Source: CALFUK01 sp964398295 (GTDB lineage: Bacteria > Bacteroidota > Bacteroidia > Chitinophagales > Saprospiraceae). From it: DNA of 22,562 nt. Both the position numbers and the translations under genes were made by a program. This document shows, one piece after another, positions 8,205-16,283 of the stretch. Below the pieces are notes generated by a model. It ran no database searches. It worked only from the letters and a program-made list of their open reading frames with translations, and was not told the DNA's origin. The stretch covers positions 1 to 22,562 of the forward strand of contig CAYNMW010000066.1 of NCBI GenBank assembly GCA_964398295.1, written 5' to 3'. How positions within the stretch are numbered: the stretch's first letter is position 1; each line of letters starts with the position of its first letter.

Positions 8205-9587
8205 ATGCTCCAAGACAAATTACGAGCCGAATTAAACGACAAGAGTTTACTCGAAAAAGCAAAACTATATGCAAGTGAATACCTTGACAATAGTTCTAAC
8301 CGAAAGGTATTTCCGACTCCTGATGTATTGAAAGAACTTGATGTATTTGATGAGGAAGTCCCCGACCAAGGAGCATCAGCACATACTATTTTAAACCTCC
8401 TACATCAGCATGGTTCTCCTAATACGCTTGCACAAAATAGTGGTCGTTACTTCGGATTTGTGAATGGTGGCATCTTGCCTGCAAGCATTGCCTCCAAATG
8501 GCTAGCTGATGTCTGGGATCAAAATACGGCAACATTTGTCATGTCTCCTATTTGTGGAAAATTGGAGTCAGTTACAGAATATTGGTTGCAGCAATTGTTG
8601 GGATTACCAGCCCAAACTGTAGCTGGCTATGTGACAGGGACAACAATGGCCAGCTATTGCGGTTTACTTGCTGGCAGACAACGTTTGTATAAAAATCATG
8701 GCTATGATTTAAATCAACAAGGAATGGTATCGGCTCCAAAACTGCGTGTGATCACTTCTGCCCACACACATAGTTCAATCAAAAGAGTTATATCGATGCT
8801 TGGTTTTGGTCTCAACAATGTGGAGTATGTTCCTGTTGATCACCAAGGAAGAATTCAAATAGATCATTTACCTGAATTGGATGATACTTGTTTACTTATT
8901 CTCCAAGCAGGAAATGTAAATTCAGGCTCATTTGATCCAATTGATGAGATCTGTGATTTGGCAAATCAAGCAGGTGCATGGGTGCATGTTGATGGTGCAT
9001 TTGGATTGTGGGCGGCTGCTGTGCCTGAGCTCAGCTACCTGACCAAAGGAATGGAGAAAGCAGATTCATGGAGTGTGGACGGACACAAAACATTGAATAC
9101 ACCATATGACTGTGGTATTGTTTTGTGTAAGGATAAAGAAGCAGTTTTTGAAGGCATGCACTCCAGTGGTTCATACCTTATGCTAAATAAAAATCGAGAC
9201 AGTATGATGTATACACCAGATATGTCTCGTAGAGCTCGAATTGTTGATCTTTGGTCAACAATCAAAAGCTTAGGTAAATCGGGAATAGCAGAAATGGTGT
9301 ACAACATGCATCTCAGAGCAAAACAATTTGCAAAAGAAATTCAAGAAGCCGGATTTGAGGTACCAAATGAAGTGGTCTTCAATCAGGTTTTAGTCAAAAG
9401 CAAAAACGATAGACTGACCAAAGTAATCTTACAAGATGTTCAAGAACAAGGTATTTGTTGGTGCGGTGGCTCTAGCTGGTTTGATCAATCGGTCATTCGC
9501 ATCAGTGTGTGTACGTGGACTACGACTGAGGCTGATATTTCTGCGACGGTGGCATCATTTAAGGAAGCGCGTGATCGGATGGTTTGA
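8205..9587 (+). CDS. PLP-dependent group II amino-acid decarboxylase-like protein
   Basis: 460 residues, the usual size for the aromatic-amino-acid/glutamate decarboxylase group of fold-type I PLP enzymes. The Schiff-base lysine is Lys295 in SVDGHKTLNTPYDCG. Asp263 in HVDGAFG should bind the pyridine nitrogen, and His189 in THSS aligns with the ring-stacking histidine of DOPA decarboxylase. GYVTGTTMASY (141-151) fits the phosphate-binding region. The N-terminal RYFGFVNGG segment is typical of the family's substrate-side region. The expected reaction is amino-acid decarboxylation to an amine, though some homologues are lyases or aldehyde synthases; the substrate cannot be read from the sequence. 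It has no signal peptide and is cytosolic. It stands alone, divergent from the haloperoxidase (142-bp gap). An 8-bp tandem repeat ATGGTTTG overlaps its stop codon. Confidence 0.88.
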   Translation: MLQDKLRAELNDKSLLEKAKLYASEYLDNSSNRKVFPTPDVLKELDVFDEEVPDQGASAHTILNLLHQHGSPNTLAQNSGRYFGFVNGGILPASIASKWLADVWDQNTATFVMSPICGKLESVTEYWLQQLLGLPAQTVAGYVTGTTMASYCGLLAGRQRLYKNHGYDLNQQGMVSAPKLRVITSAHTHSSIKRVISMLGFGLNNVEYVPVDHQGRIQIDHLPELDDTCLLILQAGNVNSGSFDPIDEICDLANQAGAWVHVDGAFGLWAAAVPELSYLTKGMEKADSWSVDGHKTLNTPYDCGIVLCKDKEAVFEGMHSSGSYLMLNKNRDSMMYTPDMSRRARIVDLWSTIKSLGKSGIAEMVYNMHLRAKQFAKEIQEAGFEVPNEVVFNQVLVKSKNDRLTKVILQDVQEQGICWCGGSSWFDQSVIRISVCTWTTTEADISATVASFKEARDRMV

Positions 9588-9901
9588 TGGTTTGATTATT
9601 TCCTGCATACGATATCAATCCCAATCAAGATGGCACAGTTATTTTGTTCTGTGATGTTCAACTATAGACCACAATTCATTGAAAAGCATTAATGCAAAAA
9701 TGGGTGCGATAATCCAAAATATAGAAGGAGTAAAGCTTGTAATGATATTTATACATAACCAGACCACAAACATCCCGAAAGCCTAAATGATTGCCTTCAT
9801 AATTTGTCCTCTATTTGTTTTAATTAAATAGAAAACTAGTTTAGTAATTTATTCGTTCAAATCACTTTTTATTTTACCTAAATGCTATTAAACATTAAAC
9901 T
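9588..9901. other. Convergent gap of 314 bp holding only the small membrane ORF
   Basis: Between the decarboxylase stop and the amidohydrolase stop, the only structure I can support is the interrupted membrane ORF at 9639-9800. I see no strong hairpin followed by a T-run, so neither flanking gene has an obvious intrinsic terminator here. Confidence 0.5.
9639..9800 (-). pseudogene. Small membrane-protein ORF with in-frame amber codon
   Basis: On the minus strand, an ATG at 9800-9798 with a good Shine-Dalgarno-like AGAGGA a few bases upstream opens a frame with TAG as codon 6 (9785-9783). The frame then stays open to TAA at 9641-9639. The downstream part can also start at an internal ATG (9773-9771), giving 44 residues beginning MFVVWLCINIITSF. 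It has hydrophobic stretches MFVVWLCINII and IFWIIAPIFALMLF and a polar tail ending EHHRTK, so it could span the membrane once or twice. The gap is otherwise empty, and the ORF lies 101 bp after the amidohydrolase stop on the same strand. It may be a recent pseudogene (CAG to TAG is one change), a sequencing error, or a short protein using the internal start. I do not recognise the family; the short hydrophobic hairpin faintly recalls small flavobacterial 2TM proteins. Confidence 0.5.
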
Positions 9902-11359
9902 CTAATCATTGGCACCTTCTTTTTCTGCTGCCAAATTTTCTGGTGTAGGTGCAGGACCATCAGGAAGGATAGCTTCATAGACATGATCTCCTTTACGCTC
10001 CTTAAATTCCGCTTTGACGTCTTCAACTAACTGAGGATTTTCCATTAAATCAACAACGGTCATCCCTAATGCTTTGGAAGCATATAACATACCTTTATGA
10101 CCAATAGACATTCCTCCACAGGCAACAACTGCCCAAGAGTGCCAAGGAGTCAGAGATGGTGCGGTCGTAACACCTAATCGAATTTCAGGAACGAGCCAAC
10201 TGACATCACCAACATCAGATGAACCGCCACCTGGATGCTCTAGTGTTTCTTCAAAAGGTTTTACATTTCCATCCATTCCCAATTTTGGTTTACCTGTTGA
10301 GACTTGTATGGTCTTGGCAAATGCTTGCTCAGATTCGGTGTAGGTGATATCACCCAGCATCATTAGATTTTCATGAAGTGCTTCTCCACCGGTTCGGTTG
10401 ACCAAAACTTCATGTAGGCCAGAGACAAGACTTATCTTGTAATCTACCCGAGCCATTATAGCTGCTCCTCTTGCTATTTCTTTGACGTGTTCATAGACTG
10501 CGAGCATGCCATCGCGCTTGGTATCTCTGACTCTCGTCCATATTTTGGTTTTGTCAGGAACAACATTGACAACATCACCACCATTCATAATATGGTAATG
10601 AATCCGAACTGTCGGCTTAATGTGCTCTCTAAAATAGTTAATGCCTGTTGTAAATAATTCTAACCCATCTGACGCACTTCGGCCATTCCATGGATCTAAA
10701 GATGCGTGAGCAGCCAAACCATAAAATTCAACAATAAAATCTACTAAGGCCAATGAGCTTTGCACATCCGCTTTGGTCTGTGCAGATGGATGCCAGTCAA
10801 GGCAAACATCAAGATCATCAAACAGACCTTCTCTTGCCATCCATAATTTTCCAAAATATTTTTCTTCTGCAGGAGTCCCGTAAAATCGGACTGTTCCTTT
10901 GAGTTGGCCTGCATCAATTAGTTCTTTCACAGCTATTACTGCACCAAGACTCCCAGGGCCAAATAAATTATGCCCACATCCGTGTCCACCTTTCCCTTCT
11001 TCTAGAGCTGCCTTAGTAGGTTGTGCTTTTTGTGATATTCCCGGCAAGGCATCAAATTCACCTAGTATACCGATGATTGGCTTACCGCTTCCATATTCAG
11101 CAATGAAGGCAGTTTTCATACCGGCCAATTCTCTTGTTACTCTCAAGCCATTCTGCTCTGCATAACGAGCCAATAATTCTGAGGATTCATACTCTTCAAA
11201 AGCCAACTCAGCATTTGACCAAATCTCCTTACTGATATCAATGAGTTGAGTTTCATGCCTATCAACAGAAGCGACAATTGCTTTTTTATTTGGCGTCCAG
11301 TTCTGCGCATTACTAATACCAGAAATCATAAGACATAGTAGAAAAAGAAGGTATTTCAT
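9902..11359 (-). CDS. Exported M20-family amidohydrolase, AbgB-like
   Basis: 485 residues with a clear signal peptide (MKYLLFLLCLMISGISNAQ), so the mature enzyme acts in the periplasm or outside. It matches the M20D aminoacylase group, especially AbgB (p-aminobenzoyl-glutamate hydrolase subunit B). Metal-site motifs are ILGEFDALPG (98-107), GHGCGHN (125-131, Cys128 and His130 likely ligands), PAEE (163-166, Glu165/166), DWHPS (188-192, His190), and the C-terminal H407 or H421 in the WHSW and IGHKG segments. The dimerisation-domain HASLDPWNGRSA stretch starts at 218. It should cleave an amide bond of an N-acyl amino acid or aryl-amide. E. coli AbgB is cytosolic and works with AbgA; no partner gene is seen here and the protein is exported, so folate-breakdown use is uncertain. 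Divergent from the serine hydrolase, 228-bp gap. Confidence 0.88.
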   Translation of the reverse strand: MKYLLFLLCLMISGISNAQNWTPNKKAIVASVDRHETQLIDISKEIWSNAELAFEEYESSELLARYAEQNGLRVTRELAGMKTAFIAEYGSGKPIIGILGEFDALPGISQKAQPTKAALEEGKGGHGCGHNLFGPGSLGAVIAVKELIDAGQLKGTVRFYGTPAEEKYFGKLWMAREGLFDDLDVCLDWHPSAQTKADVQSSLALVDFIVEFYGLAAHASLDPWNGRSASDGLELFTTGINYFREHIKPTVRIHYHIMNGGDVVNVVPDKTKIWTRVRDTKRDGMLAVYEHVKEIARGAAIMARVDYKISLVSGLHEVLVNRTGGEALHENLMMLGDITYTESEQAFAKTIQVSTGKPKLGMDGNVKPFEETLEHPGGGSSDVGDVSWLVPEIRLGVTTAPSLTPWHSWAVVACGGMSIGHKGMLYASKALGMTVVDLMENPQLVEDVKAEFKERKGDHVYEAILPDGPAPTPENLAAEKEGAND

Positions 11360-11587
11360 GTTTTTTGCTTTGGTACAAATTAAGGATTAGACTGGTCATT
11401 TTGTAGTTATTTAACCATATTTCAATCAAGGAAAGCAGCCGAATGCCCTCAATTTTCATCAGATTTACCTGAAAATTTTACAATTAATCAAGTATTCACG
11501 GATTTTATAAGTTAATGTGCAAAATACTTGTTGCGTTTATAGCAAGAATGAAACAATAATCGTTTATCATAGGCAAAGTTTACGATC

Positions 11588-13669
11588 ATGAATTATAGAA
11601 GCAAACTGATTATCCTATCCATTGCACTTTTACCAGTATTGGGATTGGGGCAATCACCATCCGGGGAATGGAATGGAACACTTGAAGTTCCTGGCTTTCA
11701 ACTAGAGATGTCTGTGACATTACTGGAAGATGGCGATGGGTGGAATGGCAGTCTTGATATTCCAATGCAAAGAATCAAGGGAATGGAATTAGCAGATCTA
11801 TCTATACAAGGAACTGACATCTATTTTGCTCTTCCTGATGTACCAGGTACTGCTTCCTATAGTGGTCAATTTACAGATGACTTCACAGCTATTGAAGGCA
11901 AGTTTATTCAGGCAGGGCAAAATCTAGATTTAAGTTTTAAAAAGGCTTCTCAGGAAGATTTCGAACGTATTGTTTCTTCCCTAGGATCTTTTGACTCATT
12001 GGTAGATTCTATGTTGATAGAGAAGAATGTTCCGGGAATGGCAATAGGCTTAATTCGCGATGGAAAAATATTGATGAGTAAAGGCTTCGGGTATAGGGAT
12101 TATGAATACGAAAAACCAGTAGACGAGAAAACGCTGTTCTCAATAGGATCGACGACAAAAGCATTTGTTTCAGCAGGACTTGCCATACTAGATGATGAAA
12201 ATAGTTTGGATTGGAACACACCGATCAAAACATACTTTCCACATTTTGATCTGATAGATGATATCGCAGAACAAGAAATGACAGCACTTGACCTAGTTAC
12301 CCATCGTTCAGGATTGCCTAGACATGATTTGTTGTGGTACGGCACCAATTTTACTCGTGAGGAATTATTCGAGCGGCTGGCACACCTAGAACCGACCAAA
12401 CCTTTTCGTACAAATTTTCAATACCAGAATCTAATGTTTATGACAGCAGGCATGTTGATTGGTGAAAAAACTGGCAGCAGCTGGGAAGAATTTACGGCAG
12501 AAGAAATATTTAGACCATTAGGAATGACAAACAGTAATTTCTCCGTAGACGAATCTAAGAGCACTAACAATTATGCTTTACCTTATAAAGAAAAAGATGA
12601 CGAACTCATCCAGATTGATTTTAGGAACATTGACAATGTAGGTCCTGCAGGTTCAATCAATAGCACTGTTGAAGATATGCTTAAGTGGGTTGAGCTTCAA
12701 TTAAATAGGGGTACTTATATGAATACAGAAATCATTCATGACTCCCAATTTGATATCATGCACGAACCCCAAATGATTGTAGGTAAGGGAGCCTTGGGAT
12801 CTGTAAACCCAGAATTCAGCCCTTATATGTATGGTGCAGGTTGGTTTATTTATCAATACGACGGTCATAAGGTTGTGCAACACGGAGGTAATATTGATGG
12901 CTTTAGTGCCTATGTGCAGTTACTGCCCGATGAAGATATAGGGATGGTCCTGTTAACAAACAAACATGCAACGAGACTTCACAATGCCCTTGCAATGGAA
13001 TTAACTGACTTACTATTGAATAGAGAGGATGATGTTGACTGGATTGAACGTGCTTATCTCAATTCAGAAATTGATGAAGTACCTGAAAAAGAAGATCGTC
13101 GAAGAAAAAATACAAGTCCAAGTTTTCCGCTAACCGACTATCAGGGTGAATATACGCACCCTGGGTATGGTAGTGTTTTCATTGACCGTAAAAGTGGATC
13201 ACTTAATTATTCCTTCCATTCTTTCAATGGTGCATTAGACCATTATCATTTCGATACATTTCAAGGTGAACTTAATGAGCTTGACCAGAAGATAAATATC
13301 CAATTCCATATGGATCAAGAGGCAAATATTAAATCATTATCCACAATAGTAGAGCCAACACTGGACCCTGTGGTATTTAAAAAATTACCTCCAAAGCAGA
13401 TTGAAGATGAACGATTTTTATCTGCTGTTATTGGAGAATACAAGCTTGACTCTCAAAAGATAACACTAAGAAAGTCTGCAGAAAATCTAAAATTACAAAT
13501 TACAGGTCAACCAGAATACACCTTAGAACCTTATCTGAAAGATGAATTTAAAATAAAGGGAGCACCTGGATTTAGTGTCCGCTTTTACTTTGACAATTCG
13601 AGAAGATCTGTGAAGGAGATGGTCTTTTATCAACCGAATGGGACGTTTAGAGCGGAACCTGTGAAGTGA
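11588..13669 (+). CDS. Secreted serine hydrolase, class C beta-lactamase fold
   Basis: 693 residues. Residues 1-22 are a signal peptide (LIILSIALLPVLGLGQ). A beta-rich domain at ~25-118 is often found ahead of such enzymes in Bacteroidota. The catalytic PF00144-type domain spans ~130-480 with all three motifs: S188-x-x-K191 in SIGSTTKAF, Y279-x-N281 in FQYQN, and H432-G-G in VVQHGGNIDGF. The C-terminal part ~525-690 begins LTDYQGEYTHPGYGS, resembling the DUF3471-type domain that follows these hydrolases. Relatives are esterases, D-aminopeptidases or penicillin-binding-like enzymes, so beta-lactam hydrolysis cannot be assumed. It acts outside the cytoplasm. It is divergent from the exported amidohydrolase, which hints at a shared role in using extracellular amides or peptides, but that is inference. 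A hairpin follows the stop by one base. Confidence 0.9.
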   Translation: MNYRSKLIILSIALLPVLGLGQSPSGEWNGTLEVPGFQLEMSVTLLEDGDGWNGSLDIPMQRIKGMELADLSIQGTDIYFALPDVPGTASYSGQFTDDFTAIEGKFIQAGQNLDLSFKKASQEDFERIVSSLGSFDSLVDSMLIEKNVPGMAIGLIRDGKILMSKGFGYRDYEYEKPVDEKTLFSIGSTTKAFVSAGLAILDDENSLDWNTPIKTYFPHFDLIDDIAEQEMTALDLVTHRSGLPRHDLLWYGTNFTREELFERLAHLEPTKPFRTNFQYQNLMFMTAGMLIGEKTGSSWEEFTAEEIFRPLGMTNSNFSVDESKSTNNYALPYKEKDDELIQIDFRNIDNVGPAGSINSTVEDMLKWVELQLNRGTYMNTEIIHDSQFDIMHEPQMIVGKGALGSVNPEFSPYMYGAGWFIYQYDGHKVVQHGGNIDGFSAYVQLLPDEDIGMVLLTNKHATRLHNALAMELTDLLLNREDDVDWIERAYLNSEIDEVPEKEDRRRKNTSPSFPLTDYQGEYTHPGYGSVFIDRKSGSLNYSFHSFNGALDHYHFDTFQGELNELDQKINIQFHMDQEANIKSLSTIVEPTLDPVVFKKLPPKQIEDERFLSAVIGEYKLDSQKITLRKSAENLKLQITGQPEYTLEPYLKDEFKIKGAPGFSVRFYFDNSRRSVKEMVFYQPNGTFRAEPVK

Positions 13670-13670
13670 T

Positions 13671-13698
13671 GAGGCAAGAGGTCAAAGACCTATGCCTC
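13671..13698 (+). terminator. Hairpin after serine hydrolase, probable terminator
   Basis: GAGGCA (13671-13676) pairs with TGCCTC (13693-13698), and inside it AGGTC pairs with GACCT around an AAA loop, giving an 11-bp stem with a small internal bulge. It begins one base after the stop codon. The following AGGTTTGTTTC is only moderately T-rich, so it may be a weak terminator. Confidence 0.6.
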
Positions 13699-13784
13699 AG
13701 GTTTGTTTCAATCTAGCAAGCCTTTTAATAAAAAATTTTACCATAGCTGAGTCGAAGGTATTTGTCCTCTCGACGGATACTGAT

Positions 13785-14483
13785 CTACATCCAAGCCTCA
13801 TCCGCAAAACTAGTATATCCACGATTTGTAATAATCAAATGATCAATAACACTGACAGACAAGACATTGCCAGCTTCAACTAAGGTTTTTGTCAATGTCC
13901 TGTCTTGTTGACTAGGACTCAAGTTACCAGAAGGATGATTGTGTACTAAAATGATAGAACTTGCAAGGTGGTCTATTGCACATTTGAATACAACCTTGGC
14001 ATCGACTACTGTACCTGCTACCCCACCTTCACTAATTTTTCGTTTAGTTATAATTTCATTTGATCTGCTGAGTAGAATAATCCAAAACTGTTCAATTTCT
14101 AAATCTGCCAATATTGGTCCGATAAATTGATAAGCATCCTGACTGCTTTTGATGATAGGATTTGATTTAATGTCTGCCAATTGGCGTCTTCTTCCCAGTT
14201 CCATAGCTGCAGTGATGCTGACTGCTTTCGCTTCTCCAATACCTTTAAAATTCATGAGTTGGGCAATGGATAGTTTTCCAAGTTCATTTAAATCATCATC
14301 TACAGATTTTAGGATTCGTTGGGCAAGACTCACTGCGCTTTCTTTTGAAGAACCGGACCCAATTAAAATTGCCACTAGCTCAGCATTGGTTAGGATTTGT
14401 TTGCCATGTTCCAACATCTTTTCTCGGGGACGATCTGATGCTGCAAGTTCCTTGATTGTAAAATGTTTGTAATTGTTGTTCAT
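13785..14483 (-). CDS. radC: RadC-family JAB/MPN domain protein
   Basis: 232 residues, full length for RadC (UPF0758). The N-terminal half (~15-100) has the helix-hairpin-helix-like region with ELVAILIGSGS and MNFKGIGEAKA. The C-terminal JAB domain carries the intact JAMM metal motif H181-N-H183-PSG...S-x-x-D194 (HNHPSGNLSPSQQD) and the upstream glutamate in SEGG. It may be a metalloprotease; the name comes from E. coli, where a direct repair role is doubtful. It lies 81 bp downstream of the epimerase gene on the same strand, as the last gene of the minus-strand cluster, and is convergent with the serine hydrolase. Nothing mobile-element-like surrounds it, unlike many accessory radC copies. 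Confidence 0.95.
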   Translation of the reverse strand: MNNNYKHFTIKELAASDRPREKMLEHGKQILTNAELVAILIGSGSSKESAVSLAQRILKSVDDDLNELGKLSIAQLMNFKGIGEAKAVSITAAMELGRRRQLADIKSNPIIKSSQDAYQFIGPILADLEIEQFWIILLSRSNEIITKRKISEGGVAGTVVDAKVVFKCAIDHLASSIILVHNHPSGNLSPSQQDRTLTKTLVEAGNVLSVSVIDHLIITNRGYTSFADEAWM

Positions 14484-14564
14484 AAAGCAATAATACTATT
14501 TTCTGTTATTTTGATTTTATTTGCATAGACGGTACCGACAAATACTTTAGCAAATCTAATTTTA

Positions 14565-15554
14565 TTAATTTTCATTTATTGGATAAGGCCCATCCGTAAA
14601 CACTTGATCATGATAACCTTTTACACCTACCTCAAGAGCGAGAGGACTTCTAAAATCATGTTCATTTTTAATGGTATCTAACACGTGCTGAAAATCATAC
14701 TTTGGACTCCAGCCCAATTCAGTTGTTGCTTTCTCATTAACGTAAACTCTTCCTATCTGTGGAAACATTTTCCAACCACGACTCGCATACAACTCGCTTA
14801 ATTCTGGATATAATTCAGCAACAAGTTGTGGAGCATTTATCTGCAAGTCCTTTAGGTGTTCCTTTTTAAATGGTGTAGTAGCACTAATGATGTACTTCTG
14901 GAAACCGCTATCTCTTACTTTTTCGATTGCTAGCATATGAGCACTCACAACATCTTCGATATCTACTCTACGGTATAAAAATTCATTGGCTTTAATATTC
15001 AAATCCGTGTATAAATCTCTCATTTCTTTATTGTCATCCTTTTCCAGAAAGAAACGAGAAGTTTTCAATACAATACACGGCAGTTGATGATTTCTATTAT
15101 AGAGATGGCACAAATCTTCAGCTGTGTTTTTTGTGATACCATAAATGTTTTTATGGATCGGCACCATTTGTTCGTGGACCCAAACAGCAGGTCCATTCTT
15201 TACTGGTTTCATTGCATCTCCAAAGGTGCTAGTCGTACTTGTATAAATAAAGCCTTTGACCTCATTTGCTTTTGCAGCTTCTAGTAATGTAAGGGTGCCC
15301 GTTACATTGACATCAATAAAATCTTGTTTGGAGTGTGTTGCGACATGAGGTTTATGCAAAGTCGCGGAATGGATGACAAAATCAATTCCATTCATCATTT
15401 CTAAAACAAATTGCTTATCTGTTATTGATCCTACATTGCTTGTAAATGCTCCTTCCTTGATATCAATGCTGACATAATCTATATCCCTTATTGCAAACAC
15501 TCGACAAATAGCCTCTCCTAAATGTCCACTACTTCCAGTTACAAGTATTTTCAT
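14565..15554 (-). CDS. NAD-dependent epimerase/dehydratase (extended SDR)
   Basis: 329 residues. The Rossmann nucleotide-binding motif TGSSGHLG sits at 6-13, an acidic residue follows the second strand (SIDIKEG), and the active-site triad is present: Thr/Ser in TSTTSTFG at ~105-112 and Tyr138-x3-Lys142 in YGITKNTAEDL. This is the extended SDR layout used on nucleotide sugars and similar substrates. The C-terminal part (ATTPFKKEH; YVNEKATTELGWSPKYDF) resembles sugar-nucleotide epimerases. The substrate is unknown. It starts 42 bp after the sulfotransferase-like gene and is probably co-transcribed with it, which would suit modification of a sugar or polar lipid, though this is inference from spacing. 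Confidence 0.88.
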   Translation of the reverse strand: MKILVTGSSGHLGEAICRVFAIRDIDYVSIDIKEGAFTSNVGSITDKQFVLEMMNGIDFVIHSATLHKPHVATHSKQDFIDVNVTGTLTLLEAAKANEVKGFIYTSTTSTFGDAMKPVKNGPAVWVHEQMVPIHKNIYGITKNTAEDLCHLYNRNHQLPCIVLKTSRFFLEKDDNKEMRDLYTDLNIKANEFLYRRVDIEDVVSAHMLAIEKVRDSGFQKYIISATTPFKKEHLKDLQINAPQLVAELYPELSELYASRGWKMFPQIGRVYVNEKATTELGWSPKYDFQHVLDTIKNEHDFRSPLALEVGVKGYHDQVFTDGPYPINEN

Positions 15555-15596
15555 TTTTATTTTTTATACTATTTCAATTAAGCAGCCAAAACTTGT

Positions 15597-16283
15597 TTAT
15601 GAAAACAATTGCCGACTCACATATAATGCATCATACAATTGGCGAGCTTGCAATAGTTTTGGGCTTTTTTTTATTTCTATTTTAAATAGCTCTTTTAGCT
15701 TTTCTTTTTCAGGAGTTGGTAATGGAGCCATAGATGCTTCATTTCTTGCCCTTACACCTGCCTTGATTTTTTGCAGTTGTTCGTCTGAAAATTCGGGCAA
15801 TATAAATTGAGTCCCAAAACGCTCATTAAATGCGTTTACAACAAGGGCAGGTTTTGCAATTACAGCTTCAAAATCTACAAGCATATAGTCATTGTTAAAT
15901 GGCAATATTTTTTGATGGAATTGAATATAAGCATCTAAAGCAGTACTAATTTTTAATTTATCATCCCATGCTAATAAGGAGGCAATCACATCGATCGGGT
16001 TTCGAATCAATACAATTGTTGGTACATTATATTTGACAGCCTTGATTATCTGAGCAGCTGCATGCGTATGATGGGCCAACTTGGTTGTCTTGTTTTTGCG
16101 CTTAAATAACAGGATGAAAAATGAATTACCTGATCGTTGGAATCCCTCAATGCAACAATCAGAATCGAGGGAAATAATTTTTTCTTTGTAAGATGATCGA
16201 TAATAATTAATTGGGAATAAAATTGGCGAATTTCCGATTATGGTTCCTGTCCGAAATCGAAAATTCTTTTCAAAAGCATTCAT
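15597..16283 (-). CDS. Sulfotransferase-like protein
   Basis: 228 residues. Two motifs fit the PAPS-dependent sulfotransferase fold: a 5'-phosphosulfate loop-like IEGFQRSGNSFF at 45-56 (the family's RSGTT variant) and a 3'-phosphate-binding RNPIDVIASLL at 94-104. A charged LVDFEAVIAKP strand follows, as in the family. It would move a sulfuryl group from PAPS to a hydroxyl or amine on an unknown acceptor; some relatives are inactive or act on other nucleotides. No signal peptide is present. Its ATG (16283-16281) overlaps the stop of the cystathionine enzyme gene as ATGA, a layout typical of translational coupling. The epimerase follows 42 bp downstream. Short length and modest motifs keep the call at family level. 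Confidence 0.7.
   Translation of the reverse strand: MNAFEKNFRFRTGTIIGNSPILFPINYYRSSYKEKIISLDSDCCIEGFQRSGNSFFILLFKRKNKTTKLAHHTHAAAQIIKAVKYNVPTIVLIRNPIDVIASLLAWDDKLKISTALDAYIQFHQKILPFNNDYMLVDFEAVIAKPALVVNAFNERFGTQFILPEFSDEQLQKIKAGVRARNEASMAPLPTPEKEKLKELFKIEIKKSPKLLQARQLYDALYVSRQLFS

Noticed and set aside
13745..13780. GTCGA...TCGAC inverted words resembling Bacteroidota REP-like elements
   Set aside because: Only a 5-bp stem and no second copy in the window.
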